Of a DNA stretch of 42,585 nt, positions 22,311 to 31,038 are shown one piece after another. The position numbers were made by a program, and so were the translations under genes. Position 1 is the first letter of the stretch. Each line of letters opens with the position of its first letter. The notes under the pieces were generated by a model. The model searched no databases and was not told the origin of the DNA. It saw nothing but the letters and a program-made list of their open reading frames with translations. Where the stretch lies: NCBI GenBank assembly GCA_034432935.1, contig DAOUBD010000010.1, positions 1 through 42,585 on the forward strand, given 5' to 3'. The DNA is from DAOUAG01 sp034432935. GTDB taxonomy: Bacteria; Chloroflexota; Dehalococcoidia; SM23-28-2; RBG-16-64-32.

Positions 22311-23141
22311 GGCGGTGGTCTTTTGGGGCCAGAAGTTTGGCCGGCGTTTCTCGAAGAAAGCCCTCTGTGCCTCTCGCACCTCTGGCCTATCGTGGAAGTC
22401 GGGAGCGATTAGGGATAGCACTCGGCCTGACTCCTGGGAGAGGTAGCCCCCCACCGCCTCGAAACTCTGCTTGACGATGGCCAGGCACGTGGGCGCCAGG
22501 TCCAGCAGCTCGTCGCACCACCGGTCGACCGCTTCGTCCAGCTTGTCCCTGGGGACCACCTCGTTGATCAGGCCCATGGCCAACGCCTGCTGGGCCGTGT
22601 ACTGCCGGCACAACATCCAGATCTCTTTGGCGCGCTTCAATCCTACTATATGGGCCAACTGAGCGATGGCCCGTCCGTGGGCGGGGCTGCCCACCCGGGG
22701 TCCGTTCTGGCCGAAGATGGCGTCTTCGGAGGCGATAGTGAAATCGCAGTGGTAGGCCATATGGTTGTGGCCGCCGATACAGTAGCCCTTCACCACGGCT
22801 ATGGTGGGCTTCAGGCTGTTGCGGAGAGCGCCGTTGAAGTCGGGGATCTGTCCGCGCACCCCCCCTCTGGCCTCCCACTCCACGTCGCCGCCGGTGCCAA
22901 AGTGGTCGCCGACGCTGGATATGACGAGGACGCCGATATTTGGGTCGCGGTTGGCGTCCCGGATACTGCGGTTCAGCTCCCGCAGCTCTACCTCGGTGAA
23001 GGCATTCATCCGCTGCGGGCGGTTGAAGAGGAAGCGGGCGACGCCCCCGCCTCGCTCCCGGTATCTCTTTTCGTAGATGGTGGTCTCAGATTCGAACCCG
23101 GGCACGCGTTCCCAGTCCGTCCAGCGAGTTTCTACACTCAT
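22302..23141 (-). CDS. Crotonase-family protein, BadI/MenB-like (paralogue 1)
   Basis: This 279-residue protein shows NRPQRMNAF, the oxyanion segments GDHFGTGGD and KGYCIGGHNHMAYHCDF, then AIFGQNGPRVGSPAHG, KEIWMLCRQYTAQQALAMGLIN and TCLAIVKQSFEA. The block order resembles BadI, which hydrolytically opens 2-ketocyclohexanecarboxyl-CoA, and MenB. The Asp of BadI/MenB in GS(V/F)D is Ala154 here, and the hydratase Glu pair is also missing (His in IGGHNH). Ring cleavage or Dieckmann-type chemistry is likelier than simple hydration. The start overlaps the fused CaiB stop (ATATGA) behind GGAGG. A close paralogue lies at 30207. Confidence 0.85.
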   Translation of the reverse strand: MSVETRWTDWERVPGFESETTIYEKRYRERGGGVARFLFNRPQRMNAFTEVELRELNRSIRDANRDPNIGVLVISSVGDHFGTGGDVEWEARGGVRGQIPDFNGALRNSLKPTIAVVKGYCIGGHNHMAYHCDFTIASEDAIFGQNGPRVGSPAHGRAIAQLAHIVGLKRAKEIWMLCRQYTAQQALAMGLINEVVPRDKLDEAVDRWCDELLDLAPTCLAIVKQSFEAVGGYLSQESGRVLSLIAPDFHDRPEVREAQRAFFEKRRPNFWPQKTTAAS

Positions 23142-25627
23142 ATGTGAACCTCCTTCCGTGTGGCTGCCGCGTTTGTCGAAAAGTCTGCCGGCACGTCGGC
23201 TATGACGCCCGATGCTAGCAGAGCGCGTATCCGTTGTGGCGAGTAGTTCAGCACCTCCTTGAGCACCATTTCATTGTGTTCGCCGAAGCACGGCGCCGGT
23301 CGCGGTGTCGGCCTATAGCCGGGCGGGGTCATGAGGTACCCCTCTCCTAGGTGGCGCCGCCGGCCCGCCGCCGGGTGGTCAACGTCGTGAAGGAAGCCGC
23401 GGGCCAAGAGGTGTGGGTCCTCCATCAGCTCCGCAGCGTTGGCCACGGCCCCAGCCGGCACCCCGGCACCCTGAAGGGCCTCCATGAGCTCTCTGGCTTC
23501 CCAACTTTGTGTCCAGCGGGAGACGATGGCGTCCAAGGATTCCTCGTTGAGCTTTCGCTGAGCGGCGCTAGCGAATCGGGGGTCGCTGGCCAGGCCCGGC
23601 TCGCCCATGAGCCGGACCAAGGCCCGCCAGGCTTCATCATCCCGGACGGCGATGCATATCCATTTATCCTCGCCGCGGCAAGGGTAAGCGTTGTGGGGAG
23701 AAAAGGACGGGTGGTGGTTACCCATCGGTTCCGCGTCCCGGCCGTTCATCTGGTAATCAAGGATCTGGGGAAAGCAGACACGCAGGGCCGACTCCCGTTG
23801 CGAAAGGTCAATGAAGACGCCCTTTCCCGTCTTCCGGCGGACCCAGAGGGCAGCTAGCACCGCTGAGGCGCCGTGCAGGCCGGCTATGGGATCACTGGCA
23901 TTGATCCCCAGGTTCTGGGGCTCGCCCGGATAGCCCGTCGCCTTCACCATCCCGCTCATCAGGTCGTTCGTGATCCCATAGCCGGAATACGCGGCTTCCG
24001 GCCCGGTGTTGCCGTTGGCAGGCATGGAAAGGTAGACGATACGAGGGTTCAGGGCCATTACCTGGCGCTGGCCCAACCCCATACGCGCCATAACGCCAGG
24101 GGAGAAGTTCTCTATGAGGACATCGCTCACCGCCACCAGGTCTCGCAACACCTCGAGGCCAGCGGGGTGCGCGGAGTCCAAGGCGATGCCCAGCTTTCCC
24201 AGGTTGCGATCGTTGAAGTAGGCGTGCCGGTCGAAGGGCCTCTGTCCCGGCTCATCATCGGGGTAGCAGCCCTCCGAAGGAGAATGGGGATGCGTAGGAC
24301 CACGGAGGAGGTCCGGGCGCCTTGGCGATTCGATCTTGATGACTTGGGCCCCCAACTGGGCAAGCACTTTCGCGCAGTGGGGGCCTGCCCAGACTTGGCC
24401 AAAATCCAAGACCCGTACGCCCTCCAGCGGAAGCGAAGTCTGCCGCACGATCCCTGGCGCAGCCAGCACGGCGGCCCGGCGCCGCCAGTTGATTCTCCGG
24501 CCCAAAGGGGGCAAACGAGGAGCGGCGCCTGTGTTCCAGGCCCAGCCGGCGACCCGGAAAGGGGGGCCCGGGAGCCGGAGCTGGCCAACATCGGGCTGCC
24601 TTACGGCTCGCCAAAAGCGCCTGGAGCGCAGTTGGGCCGAGGTCAGGGCCTCTCGGGGACCGCAGAGGTAGGCGAAAGGAAGCCTGTACCGCTCCTGCGC
24701 CAGGCGGTAGGCTTCTTCCTTGCCCATGCCTTCCAGCCACCGGAAGATGGCGGCGTGGAGCTCATCGGCGTGGGTGGTGCGGGCGCTCTGGCGCATGAGG
24801 GCTGGGTCATCGAGGCCCAGCATGGCGATGAACCGGGGCCAGGCGTCGCCGATGCCCGAAACGACCCCCACGTAGCCGTCGCGGCATGGATAGAGACCCC
24901 AACCGGCCACGCCGGCCCAGTTCCCGCGCCTCTTCCACAACTTCCCTCGGTAGGACCAGAAGAAGGGCGAGTGTTCTGTGAGGGAGCACATGGATTCAAA
25001 GATGGAGACATCGATCTCACGCCCGCGTCCCGATGGCCCCAGCAGACTGGCCATGGCAGCCAGGAAGGCGTGGAGCCCGGCCGCCACCTGGGCCAGCGGC
25101 ACGCCTATCTGGAGGGGCGCCCTCTGTGGCTCGCCGGTGATGTCCATGCAGCCCGACAGGGCCTGGTAAATGATCTCTTCCCCCAAGTACCGGCTATACG
25201 GGCCGTCCTGGCCGAAGGGTGTGACGGACACCAATACCAGGTCTGGCCTGCGAGACAGCAGCTCGGCCTTGTCCAGGCCGGCCTCAGCCGCTTGATCCCA
25301 GAGGAGGTCGTGGATGACGACGTGGGCATCCAGGGCGAGGCGCCGTAGCGTCTCACGAGCGCCTTCTCCGTCGAGGTCGAGGGCCATAGCCCGCTTGCAC
25401 CCGTTAAGAGCTATGTACGTCCCGCTTCGGTTTGGGTGCGGTTGGTCTTGGGGAAAAGGGCCTACGTACCGAGCGCGGTCGCCAACGGCTGGCTCAACCT
25501 TGATCACCTCGGCTCCCAGGCCCGCGAACAGGGCTCCAGCGTACGGTCCGGCTATCCCCTCGGCCAGCTCCAGCACACGCAGGCCATCACAGGGCCGGAG
25601 GCGGGTACATCCACGCCTTCTGGTCAC
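23138..25627 (-). CDS. Fused tandem type III CoA-transferase (CaiB-CaiB)
   Basis: This 829-residue protein has two complete CaiB/BaiF domains: the first at about 13-375 (CDGLRVLELAEGIAGPYAGAL, GAEVIKVEP), the second at about 400-800 (LEGVRVLDFGQVWAGPHCAKVL, GAQVIKIESP, IENFSPGVMARMGLG, RKTGKGVFIDLSQRES). Typical family members have 380-420 residues. The position of the catalytic Asp is Glu151 in the first half (EEIIYQALSG). In the second half it is Gly551 in YGITNDLMSG, with an Asp four residues later. The fusion may reproduce in one chain the BbsE/BbsF-type heteromer of benzylsuccinate CoA-transferase. It starts GTG 25627, 8 nt after the TetR gene. Confidence 0.88.
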   Translation of the reverse strand: MTRRRGCTRLRPCDGLRVLELAEGIAGPYAGALFAGLGAEVIKVEPAVGDRARYVGPFPQDQPHPNRSGTYIALNGCKRAMALDLDGEGARETLRRLALDAHVVIHDLLWDQAAEAGLDKAELLSRRPDLVLVSVTPFGQDGPYSRYLGEEIIYQALSGCMDITGEPQRAPLQIGVPLAQVAAGLHAFLAAMASLLGPSGRGREIDVSIFESMCSLTEHSPFFWSYRGKLWKRRGNWAGVAGWGLYPCRDGYVGVVSGIGDAWPRFIAMLGLDDPALMRQSARTTHADELHAAIFRWLEGMGKEEAYRLAQERYRLPFAYLCGPREALTSAQLRSRRFWRAVRQPDVGQLRLPGPPFRVAGWAWNTGAAPRLPPLGRRINWRRRAAVLAAPGIVRQTSLPLEGVRVLDFGQVWAGPHCAKVLAQLGAQVIKIESPRRPDLLRGPTHPHSPSEGCYPDDEPGQRPFDRHAYFNDRNLGKLGIALDSAHPAGLEVLRDLVAVSDVLIENFSPGVMARMGLGQRQVMALNPRIVYLSMPANGNTGPEAAYSGYGITNDLMSGMVKATGYPGEPQNLGINASDPIAGLHGASAVLAALWVRRKTGKGVFIDLSQRESALRVCFPQILDYQMNGRDAEPMGNHHPSFSPHNAYPCRGEDKWICIAVRDDEAWRALVRLMGEPGLASDPRFASAAQRKLNEESLDAIVSRWTQSWEARELMEALQGAGVPAGAVANAAELMEDPHLLARGFLHDVDHPAAGRRRHLGEGYLMTPPGYRPTPRPAPCFGEHNEMVLKEVLNYSPQRIRALLASGVIADVPADFSTNAAATRKEVHI

Positions 25628-25635
25628 CGTACCGA

Positions 25636-26295
25636 TTACTTGGCGGCGCCCCGCCGCCTACTGGGAGCCTTGGTGGTAGCGGGAGTCGCCTGGGGTATCG
25701 GTGCCTTGGCATCGCGCTTGAGGAGGCCCCCGAGGATCAAGTCACTGAACACGTCGCCGATGCGGTCGCTGGTCAGCCGGCCGTCCTTCTGGTACCAAGT
25801 GGACAGCCAGTTGCACATGCCGGCGATGGCGAAGGTCGCCATCTTGACGTCGCCGGTCTCGAAGACGCCACTGTCTACCCCATCTTGCACGATCCCTTCG
25901 AAGATCTCCTGGACGCGGCGACGGAGGCGGCGCACCTGTTCGCCCTGGCCCTCGCCGGGGCTGAACCGTTCGTAGACCGCTACGGACATAGCTGGGTATT
26001 CGACATCGAAGCTGGAGACGAAGGTCTTGATAGCCCGGCGGAGCTTCTCCTGGGGCGGCGCTGGGGAGACCGCGATGCGCTCCAGACGGCGGAGGAGCTT
26101 CTCCCGGGGGATAAGGAGGATGTTGTCGAGGATCTCTTGTTTGGATTCGAAGTAGTAGTAGAGACTGCCTTTCAGCATCCCGAGCTGCCGGGCGACTTCC
26201 TCCATGGTGCTGCGCTCAAAGCCTTTGGTGCGGAAGATTTCTGCCGCTACCGTAAGCATCTTCTGGCGGGCGCGGGCCCGGCGGGTTTGAGTCGT
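25636..26295 (-). CDS. TetR-family transcriptional regulator
   Basis: This 219-residue protein has the N-terminal HTH: MLTVAAEIFRTKGFERSTME, then VARQLGMLKGSLYYYFESKQ. The helical ligand domain (about 60-190) resembles fatty-acid or CoA-ester sensing TetR proteins such as FadR/KstR types, and the tail is Pro/Arg-rich. ATG 26295 is preferred to the GTG at 26325, because the promoter's predicted start of transcription is near 26326. Its own promoter carries a near-palindrome over the -10 box, so autoregulation is likely. It heads a short operon with the fused CaiB and a crotonase gene and probably represses the catabolic operons until an acyl-CoA inducer binds. Confidence 0.92.
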   Translation of the reverse strand, partial: TTQTRRARARQKMLTVAAEIFRTKGFERSTMEEVARQLGMLKGSLYYYFESKQEILDNILLIPREKLLRRLERIAVSPAPPQEKLRRAIKTFVSSFDVEYPAMSVAVYERFSPGEGQGEQVRRLRRRVQEIFEGIVQDGVDSGVFETGDVKMATFAIAGMCNWLSTWYQKDGRLTSDRIGDVFSDLILGGLLKRDAKAPIPQATPATTKAPSRRRGAAK

Positions 26296-26332
26296 CATCT
26301 CCACATCCCTCGTGAAAGTAGTCACACAAAAA

Positions 26333-26362
26333 ATCTTAGCCGTTTAGACAGGAATTTGACAA
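26333..26362 (-). promoter_or_regulatory. Promoter of the TetR operon (TTGTCA-18-TAAGAT)
   Basis: On the minus strand the -35 TTGTCA is at 26362-26357 and the -10 TAAGAT at 26338-26333, with an 18-nt spacer. The spacer end and -10 overlap the operator-like repeat. Confidence 0.6.
26336..26347. promoter_or_regulatory. Candidate autoregulatory TetR operator (TTAGCCGTTTAG)
   Basis: A near-palindrome (reverse complement CTAAACGGCTAA) overlapping the -10 box of the TetR promoter. It has the same YYARMCGKTTRR pattern as 18720-18731 and 36456-36467. Confidence 0.5.
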
Positions 26363-26423
26363 GGTTTGGGGTCGTGATTTCTACCTGCGCGTCGTTTGAA
26401 TCCCCATCCTCAGGTCATCGGGT

Positions 26424-27644
26424 TTACTCCGCCAGGTCGTCCTTGACACTACGCACGCTCCTTTCCCCCGGGCTCATAGCTCCCAGGCGCTGACTGCCGG
26501 CCTCCCACACATGCGCCTGCAGCCAGCCTAAGGCCTTCAGCGCATCGCCGGGCCGCAATCTCGAGATCCTGCGCACGGCCCCGGCGAACCCCTCGGGCAT
26601 CACCGTCACCACCAGGATCAGCGTTACGCCATAGATGAACCAGCGCAGGTCCGATGGGTTGGACACTGGGCGCCACCTTCCTTCCAGGGTCAGACCGAGG
26701 GCATAAGCCAGGGGCGAAGGCACCGAAAACAGGTCCAGTCCGGGCACACTGAAGGACCACTTGGGATCGGCCAGCCACCCAACGATCTCGGTTTGGTATG
26801 CCAGGAAGAGCCCACCAAATACTGAGCCCAGGACCGAGCCCGGCCCGCCGATGACGACGGCTGTCAGATACCCAATGGAGTCGATAAGGGAGAAGCTGTC
26901 GGGGCCAACGAACCCCACGTTGGCATAGACCAACAGAGCCCCCCCAACGCCGGCGTAGGCCGAGCTTATGGCGAAGGCAGTCGTCTTGTACAGGGCGATG
27001 TCCACCCCCATCTGCTGCGCTGCCAGCTCGCTATCACGGATGGCCCGCAGGGCGCGCCCGAACCTGGAGTTGGTGAGGCCCCATGCCAGGCAGCACAGCG
27101 CCCATCCAGGAACGGCGATGAGATAGTAGCGCCAGCGCTCGTCGCTGACGGCGTCGGCCAATGCGGCCGGGGTGTGTGGCGGCCGCAGGACCATGCCCAT
27201 AGTCCCCCCGGTGAGGGGTTCAAGGGTGTGGTGCTTTATGATCACAGGGGCGGCTATGGCCAGCACGAGAGTGGCTATGGCCAAATATGGGCCGCTGAGG
27301 CGGAGGGCAGGCATGCCTAGGGCAAATCCTAAGAGCCCAGTAACGAGCGCCGCGGCGGCGATGGCCAGGACCGGGGGCACGTCCTGGCCGGCGAACCCTT
27401 TGTTGAGGAGGACAGCTGCTGTGTAGGCGCCAGCCAGCGCCAGGCCGCTGTGACCAAGGGAGATCTGGCCACTGAGGCCGGTGAGGACGTTCAGGCCTAC
27501 TACGATAGTGATGAGCGCCGCCGCGGCGCCCAGGCGTTGAATCTGGAAGTCAGTGTTGACCGGCGGCAACCAGGGTAGCAGCAAGATAGCAAGGAGGGCG
27601 GCGCCCAGCGCCGCCTGCATACGGAGAGGCCGTACTGTATACAT
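26424..27644 (-). CDS. livM: Branched-chain amino acid-type ABC transporter permease LivM
   Basis: This 406-residue inner-membrane permease has about nine hydrophobic segments. It carries the LivM hallmarks LNVLTGLSGQISLGHSGLALAGAY, GPYLAIATL, SRFGRALRAIRDSELAAQQMGVD and GGPGSVLGSVFGGLFL. The C-terminal tail of about 50 residues after the last membrane segment is charged and longer than usual. It is the last gene of the cluster B operon and pairs with LivH. In this context the transporter probably imports the carboxylic acid substrate of the pathway rather than leucine; that is inference from neighbours. Confidence 0.94.
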   Translation of the reverse strand: MYTVRPLRMQAALGAALLAILLLPWLPPVNTDFQIQRLGAAAALITIVVGLNVLTGLSGQISLGHSGLALAGAYTAAVLLNKGFAGQDVPPVLAIAAAALVTGLLGFALGMPALRLSGPYLAIATLVLAIAAPVIIKHHTLEPLTGGTMGMVLRPPHTPAALADAVSDERWRYYLIAVPGWALCCLAWGLTNSRFGRALRAIRDSELAAQQMGVDIALYKTTAFAISSAYAGVGGALLVYANVGFVGPDSFSLIDSIGYLTAVVIGGPGSVLGSVFGGLFLAYQTEIVGWLADPKWSFSVPGLDLFSVPSPLAYALGLTLEGRWRPVSNPSDLRWFIYGVTLILVVTVMPEGFAGAVRRISRLRPGDALKALGWLQAHVWEAGSQRLGAMSPGERSVRSVKDDLAE

Positions 27645-27647
27645 CGC

Positions 27648-28643
27648 CTAAACCCTCGGCTGCACGTGCCGCCCGAAGAGCCCCGTGGGCCTGACTAAGA
27701 GCACCAAGACGATGCTGACGAAGGCCGCCACCATCTTGAGCTCCGATCCTATTGGGTCCCACGTCCCGCTGAGGTTCTCTACCACTCCCAAGAACAGGCC
27801 GCCGAAGACGGCGCCTCCTGGGCTGTCCAGCCCGCCCAACACCGCCGCCGCAAAGGCGTAGATGAGAACGGAGGACATCATGCTTGGGGAGACGAAGACG
27901 ACAGGGGCCACCAGGATACCAGCCAGGGCACCCATTGCCGCGGCCAAGGCCCATCCCAGCGTCAGCATCCGCTCTACCCTGATGCCCATGAGAGCACTGG
28001 CTTCCTGATCGAAAGCAGTGGCGCGCATGGCCAGGCCCAGCTTCGTGCGCTCGAACAGGAGATACAGGGCCAGGACCACGCCTAGGGAAACAGCCAGTAC
28101 GCCCAGGTTATGGTGAGCTATGGCGACATGGCCCACTCGCATTACGCCGTTGCCGAAGGGGCTGTCCAAGCGCTTGGGCTCGGCTCCCCACTGCCAGAGA
28201 GCCAGGGAGTTGATGGCGACGAAGAGCCCCAGGGTGACCATGACGGCGTTCAGGTGCCCTCGCCGTTCCACACGCCTGACAACCAGCCGTTCCAGGGCGC
28301 CGCCCATCACGAAACCGGAGGCCAAGGCCAAGACGAAGGCTAGGGAGAAGGGCAGGCGCTGGTGGAATGACCAGGCGAGAAAGGCGCTGAACATGGCCAT
28401 CTCGCCTTGGGCGAAGTTCAGGAGGCGGGTAGAACGGTAGATGAGCACGATGGCCAGCGCCACGATCCCATACAAGGCGCCCGTGGACATCCCTGCCACC
28501 ACCTGCTGCGCATACTGGTTGAAGCCAGCGTCCGGCAAGACCACGAGGGTGAGGAAGGTGAGCGGCGTTACTACTATGGCGAGCCAGACGGCGCTGCCCC
28601 TGAGGGCGAGGCGCAGGCGTGAGGGGATATGCAGCCGGTGCAT
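27648..28643 (-). CDS. livH: Branched-chain amino acid-type ABC transporter permease LivH
   Basis: This 331-residue polytopic protein has GALYGIVALAIVLIYRSTRLLNFAQGEMAM, the LivH signature near residue 53, and MVTLGLFVAINSLALW. Near the C-terminus it has RATAFDQEASALMGI, where it contacts the ATPase, and AAAVLGGLDSPGGAVFGGL. ATG 28643 is chosen; a TTG six bases upstream overlapping the LivF stop is an alternative. It forms the channel with LivM. Confidence 0.94.
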   Translation of the reverse strand: MHRLHIPSRLRLALRGSAVWLAIVVTPLTFLTLVVLPDAGFNQYAQQVVAGMSTGALYGIVALAIVLIYRSTRLLNFAQGEMAMFSAFLAWSFHQRLPFSLAFVLALASGFVMGGALERLVVRRVERRGHLNAVMVTLGLFVAINSLALWQWGAEPKRLDSPFGNGVMRVGHVAIAHHNLGVLAVSLGVVLALYLLFERTKLGLAMRATAFDQEASALMGIRVERMLTLGWALAAAMGALAGILVAPVVFVSPSMMSSVLIYAFAAAVLGGLDSPGGAVFGGLFLGVVENLSGTWDPIGSELKMVAAFVSIVLVLLVRPTGLFGRHVQPRV

Positions 28644-28645
28644 CT

Positions 28646-29353
28646 TCAATACCCCAGGTACGCTCGGCGCACAGACTCGTCCCGCCGCAGCTCTTCGGCA
28701 GCCGCTGCCAAGGCCAAGCGCCCGGCGGCCAAGACGTAGCCTCGGTTGGCGAGGGCCAGGGCCAGCTCAGCGTTCTGCTCCACCAAGAGAACTGTCAGGC
28801 CCTCCTCTGTCGCCAGCTGGGCGATGGTGGAAAGGATGGCGTCGGTTACGATAGGCGCCAGGCCGCTGGACGGCTCGTCCAGAAGGAGCAGCCGCGGCTT
28901 GCCCATAAGCGCCCGGCCCATGGCCAGCATCTGCTGCTCACCGCCGCTCAGCAGTCCAGCCGGCTGCGACCACCGTCCCTGAAGAGCTGGGAAGAGGCTC
29001 GCGACCCGATCCAAGTCCCTGGCTATGGCTGCCTTGTCGCGCCGGATGTAGGCGCCCAGGAGTAAGTTCTCCTTCACAGACATCTCAAGGAACAGGCGCC
29101 GTCCCTCTGGCACTAGGACGATGCCCCTGCGGACAGCCTCGGCAGGATGCTGGCCCGGCATGGGCTCGCCCTCGAAGAGGATCCGGCCCCGCCGGATGGG
29201 AAGAAGGCCGGCGATCGCCCGGAGGGTTGTGCTCTTGCCTGCGCCGTTGGCCCCCAAAAGCGCGACGATCTCGCCCCTCTGCACCTCCAGGGAGAGTCCC
29301 TGCAACGCGACGTTACCGCCGTAGTACGCCCACACGTCTTCAAGAACCAGCAC
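28646..29353 (-). CDS. livF: ABC transporter ATP-binding protein LivF
   Basis: This 235-residue ATPase has Walker A GANGAGKST (33-41), the LivF-type VPEGRRLFLEMSVKENLLLGAY block, signature LLSGGEQQMLAMGRAL, Walker B LLLLDEPSSGLAP and a switch region LLVEQNAE. The start is GTG 29353, overlapping the LivG stop by 14 nt. It works with LivG to drive import. Confidence 0.95.
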   Translation of the reverse strand: MLVLEDVWAYYGGNVALQGLSLEVQRGEIVALLGANGAGKSTTLRAIAGLLPIRRGRILFEGEPMPGQHPAEAVRRGIVLVPEGRRLFLEMSVKENLLLGAYIRRDKAAIARDLDRVASLFPALQGRWSQPAGLLSGGEQQMLAMGRALMGKPRLLLLDEPSSGLAPIVTDAILSTIAQLATEEGLTVLLVEQNAELALALANRGYVLAAGRLALAAAAEELRRDESVRRAYLGY

Positions 29354-30200
29354 GATGTTCCCCCAAGTAGGCCCGTATGACGGCCGGGTTGGATCGGACC
29401 TCCGCAGGCGTGCCTTCGGCTATCTTCTGGCCGAAATCCAGGACAACTACCCGGTCCGAGACCTCCATAACCATGCCCATGTGGTGCTCCACCAAAAGCA
29501 CGGTAACCCCTAGGCCGTCGCGGATGTGCCGCACAAGGCCGACCATCTCCCGCACCTCCTCGTGGGTGAGCCCGCTGGCGGGTTCATCCAGTAGGAGGAG
29601 CTGCGGCTTGGCAGCCAGGGCCCGGGCGATCTCGATCCTTTTTTGGACGGCCGGCGGCTTGGACGCGGCCATATCGCCGGCCACGCCCGCCAGCCCCATC
29701 ATCTCTAGGCACCGTTGCGCCTCACCGGCTGCCCACCTTTCGGGGGCTGGGTGAGTCACCGCACTGGCGATGGCGGCCATAAAGCCTCCCTTGATGCGGG
29801 TGTGGAGACCGACCAGCACGTTCTCCAGGACCGTCATACTGCGGAAGATCTCGACGTTCTGAAACGTTCGGGCGATTCCCATTGCTATGATGTTGTGAGG
29901 CCGGAGCTGAAGTACGTCCTTCCCCTGGAAAAGCACCTGGCCTCTCTCCGGCCTGTATATCCCAGTGATGCAGTTGAAAACGCTGGTCTTCCCAGCTCCG
30001 TTGGGCCCAATGAGGCCCAGTATCTCCCCTTCGCGGACGTCGAAGCTAACGCCGTCCAGGGCCAGGACACCTCCAAACCTGATGGTGAGGCCGGACACAC
30101 GAAGGATGAACTCCCCCTGCCTAACGGGAAGGGGCAGGGAGACGCCCGGAGCGGGCGCCCCAGGCCCGATGACTTGGCTCGCACTCCCAGGGCCGGCCAT
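29340..30200 (-). CDS. livG: ABC transporter ATP-binding protein LivG
   Basis: This 286-residue ATPase has Walker A GPNGAGKTS near residue 69, the LivG-type RTFQNVEIFRSMTVLENVLVG block, Walker B LLLLDEPASGL and switch VEHHMGMVMEVSDRVVVLDFG. The signature loop reads PPAVQKRIEIARAL instead of LSGGQ, a variation common in LivG. About 30 extra N-terminal residues rich in Pro/Gly precede the ABC core, so a later start cannot be excluded. It begins 6 nt after the crotonase gene, which places the transporter inside a catabolic operon. Confidence 0.94.
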   Translation of the reverse strand: MAGPGSASQVIGPGAPAPGVSLPLPVRQGEFILRVSGLTIRFGGVLALDGVSFDVREGEILGLIGPNGAGKTSVFNCITGIYRPERGQVLFQGKDVLQLRPHNIIAMGIARTFQNVEIFRSMTVLENVLVGLHTRIKGGFMAAIASAVTHPAPERWAAGEAQRCLEMMGLAGVAGDMAASKPPAVQKRIEIARALAAKPQLLLLDEPASGLTHEEVREMVGLVRHIRDGLGVTVLLVEHHMGMVMEVSDRVVVLDFGQKIAEGTPAEVRSNPAVIRAYLGEHRAGS

Positions 30201-30206
30201 TTCAGG

Positions 30207-31037
30207 TCAGTAACGCTCTGTGCTCCAGAAACGAGGGCTGCGTTTCTCGAAGAAGGCAGCTTGGGCCTCCTTCACCTCGGGCCGCTGGTGGAAGTCGGGA
30301 GCCACCATGCTGAGGATAGTCCCCCTTGTGGCCTGCAGGTAGGCGCCCACCGCTTCGAAGCTCTGCTTGATTATGGCTAAGCAGGTCGGCGCCAGGTCCA
30401 AGAGTTCGTCGCACCAACGGTCCACCTCCTCTTCCAGGCGGCCGGGGGCAACGATGCAGTTGATGAGCCCCATCTGCAATGCCTCCTGGGCGGTGTATCG
30501 CCGGCAGAGCATCCACATCTCCTTGGCACGTTTGATGCCCACTGCGAAGGCACTGTCAGCCACCATGGGCCCGTGAGCTGGGCTGCCCACCCGCGGCCCG
30601 TTCTGGCCGAAGATGGCGTCTTCCGTGGCGATGGTGAAGTCGCAGTGGTAGGCCAGGTGGTTGTGGCCGCCGATGCAGTACCCGCGGACCGCCGCGATGG
30701 TGGGCTTCAGGCTCTGCTTGAGGGCACCATCGAAGTCCGGTATCTCCGACACGTCCTGGACGCCGCCGCTGGCCTCCCACTCCATATCGCCTCCAGCCCC
30801 GAAGTTTCCCTCCGAGCCGGTGATGACTATGACGCCAACGGTCGGGTCCAGGTTGGCATCTCTGATGCAGCGAATGATCTCTCTGAAGCCCTTGCCGGTC
30901 ATGGCATTCAGCCGGTGGGGCCGGTTGCCCGTGATGCGGGCGACGCCCCCGCCCCGCGAGCGGTATTTCTTTTCGTAGATGACCTCTGTGAGTTCCATGC
31001 CTGGGACGGCCTGCCAGGGCGACCAGTAGCCCTCCAC
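30207..31037 (-). CDS. Crotonase-family protein, BadI/MenB-like (paralogue 2)
   Basis: This 276-residue protein is clearly a sister of the 22302 gene. It shares YEKKYRSRGGGVARI, GNFGAGGDMEWEASGGV, RGYCIGGHNHLAYHCDF, IFGQNGPRVGSPAHGPM, KEMWMLCRRYTAQEALQMGLIN and TCLAIIKQSFEAVGAYL. As there, the GS(V/F)D Asp of BadI/MenB is replaced by Ala and a His stands where hydratases have their first Glu. GTG 31037 lies behind GGAGG. Two such enzymes in separate operons suggest consecutive cleavages or two related substrates. Ring-opening hydrolase is the favoured role; isomerase or hydratase is possible. Confidence 0.85.
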   Translation of the reverse strand: MEGYWSPWQAVPGMELTEVIYEKKYRSRGGGVARITGNRPHRLNAMTGKGFREIIRCIRDANLDPTVGVIVITGSEGNFGAGGDMEWEASGGVQDVSEIPDFDGALKQSLKPTIAAVRGYCIGGHNHLAYHCDFTIATEDAIFGQNGPRVGSPAHGPMVADSAFAVGIKRAKEMWMLCRRYTAQEALQMGLINCIVAPGRLEEEVDRWCDELLDLAPTCLAIIKQSFEAVGAYLQATRGTILSMVAPDFHQRPEVKEAQAAFFEKRSPRFWSTERY

Positions 31038-31038
31038 C

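Noticed and set aside
23873..25348. Very long open frame on the plus strand (about 490 codons) antisense to the fused CaiB gene
   Set aside because: It is in GC-rich codon-phase shadow of a clear CaiB-CaiB gene, with a Gly/Pro/Arg/His-rich low-information product and no ribosome binding site.
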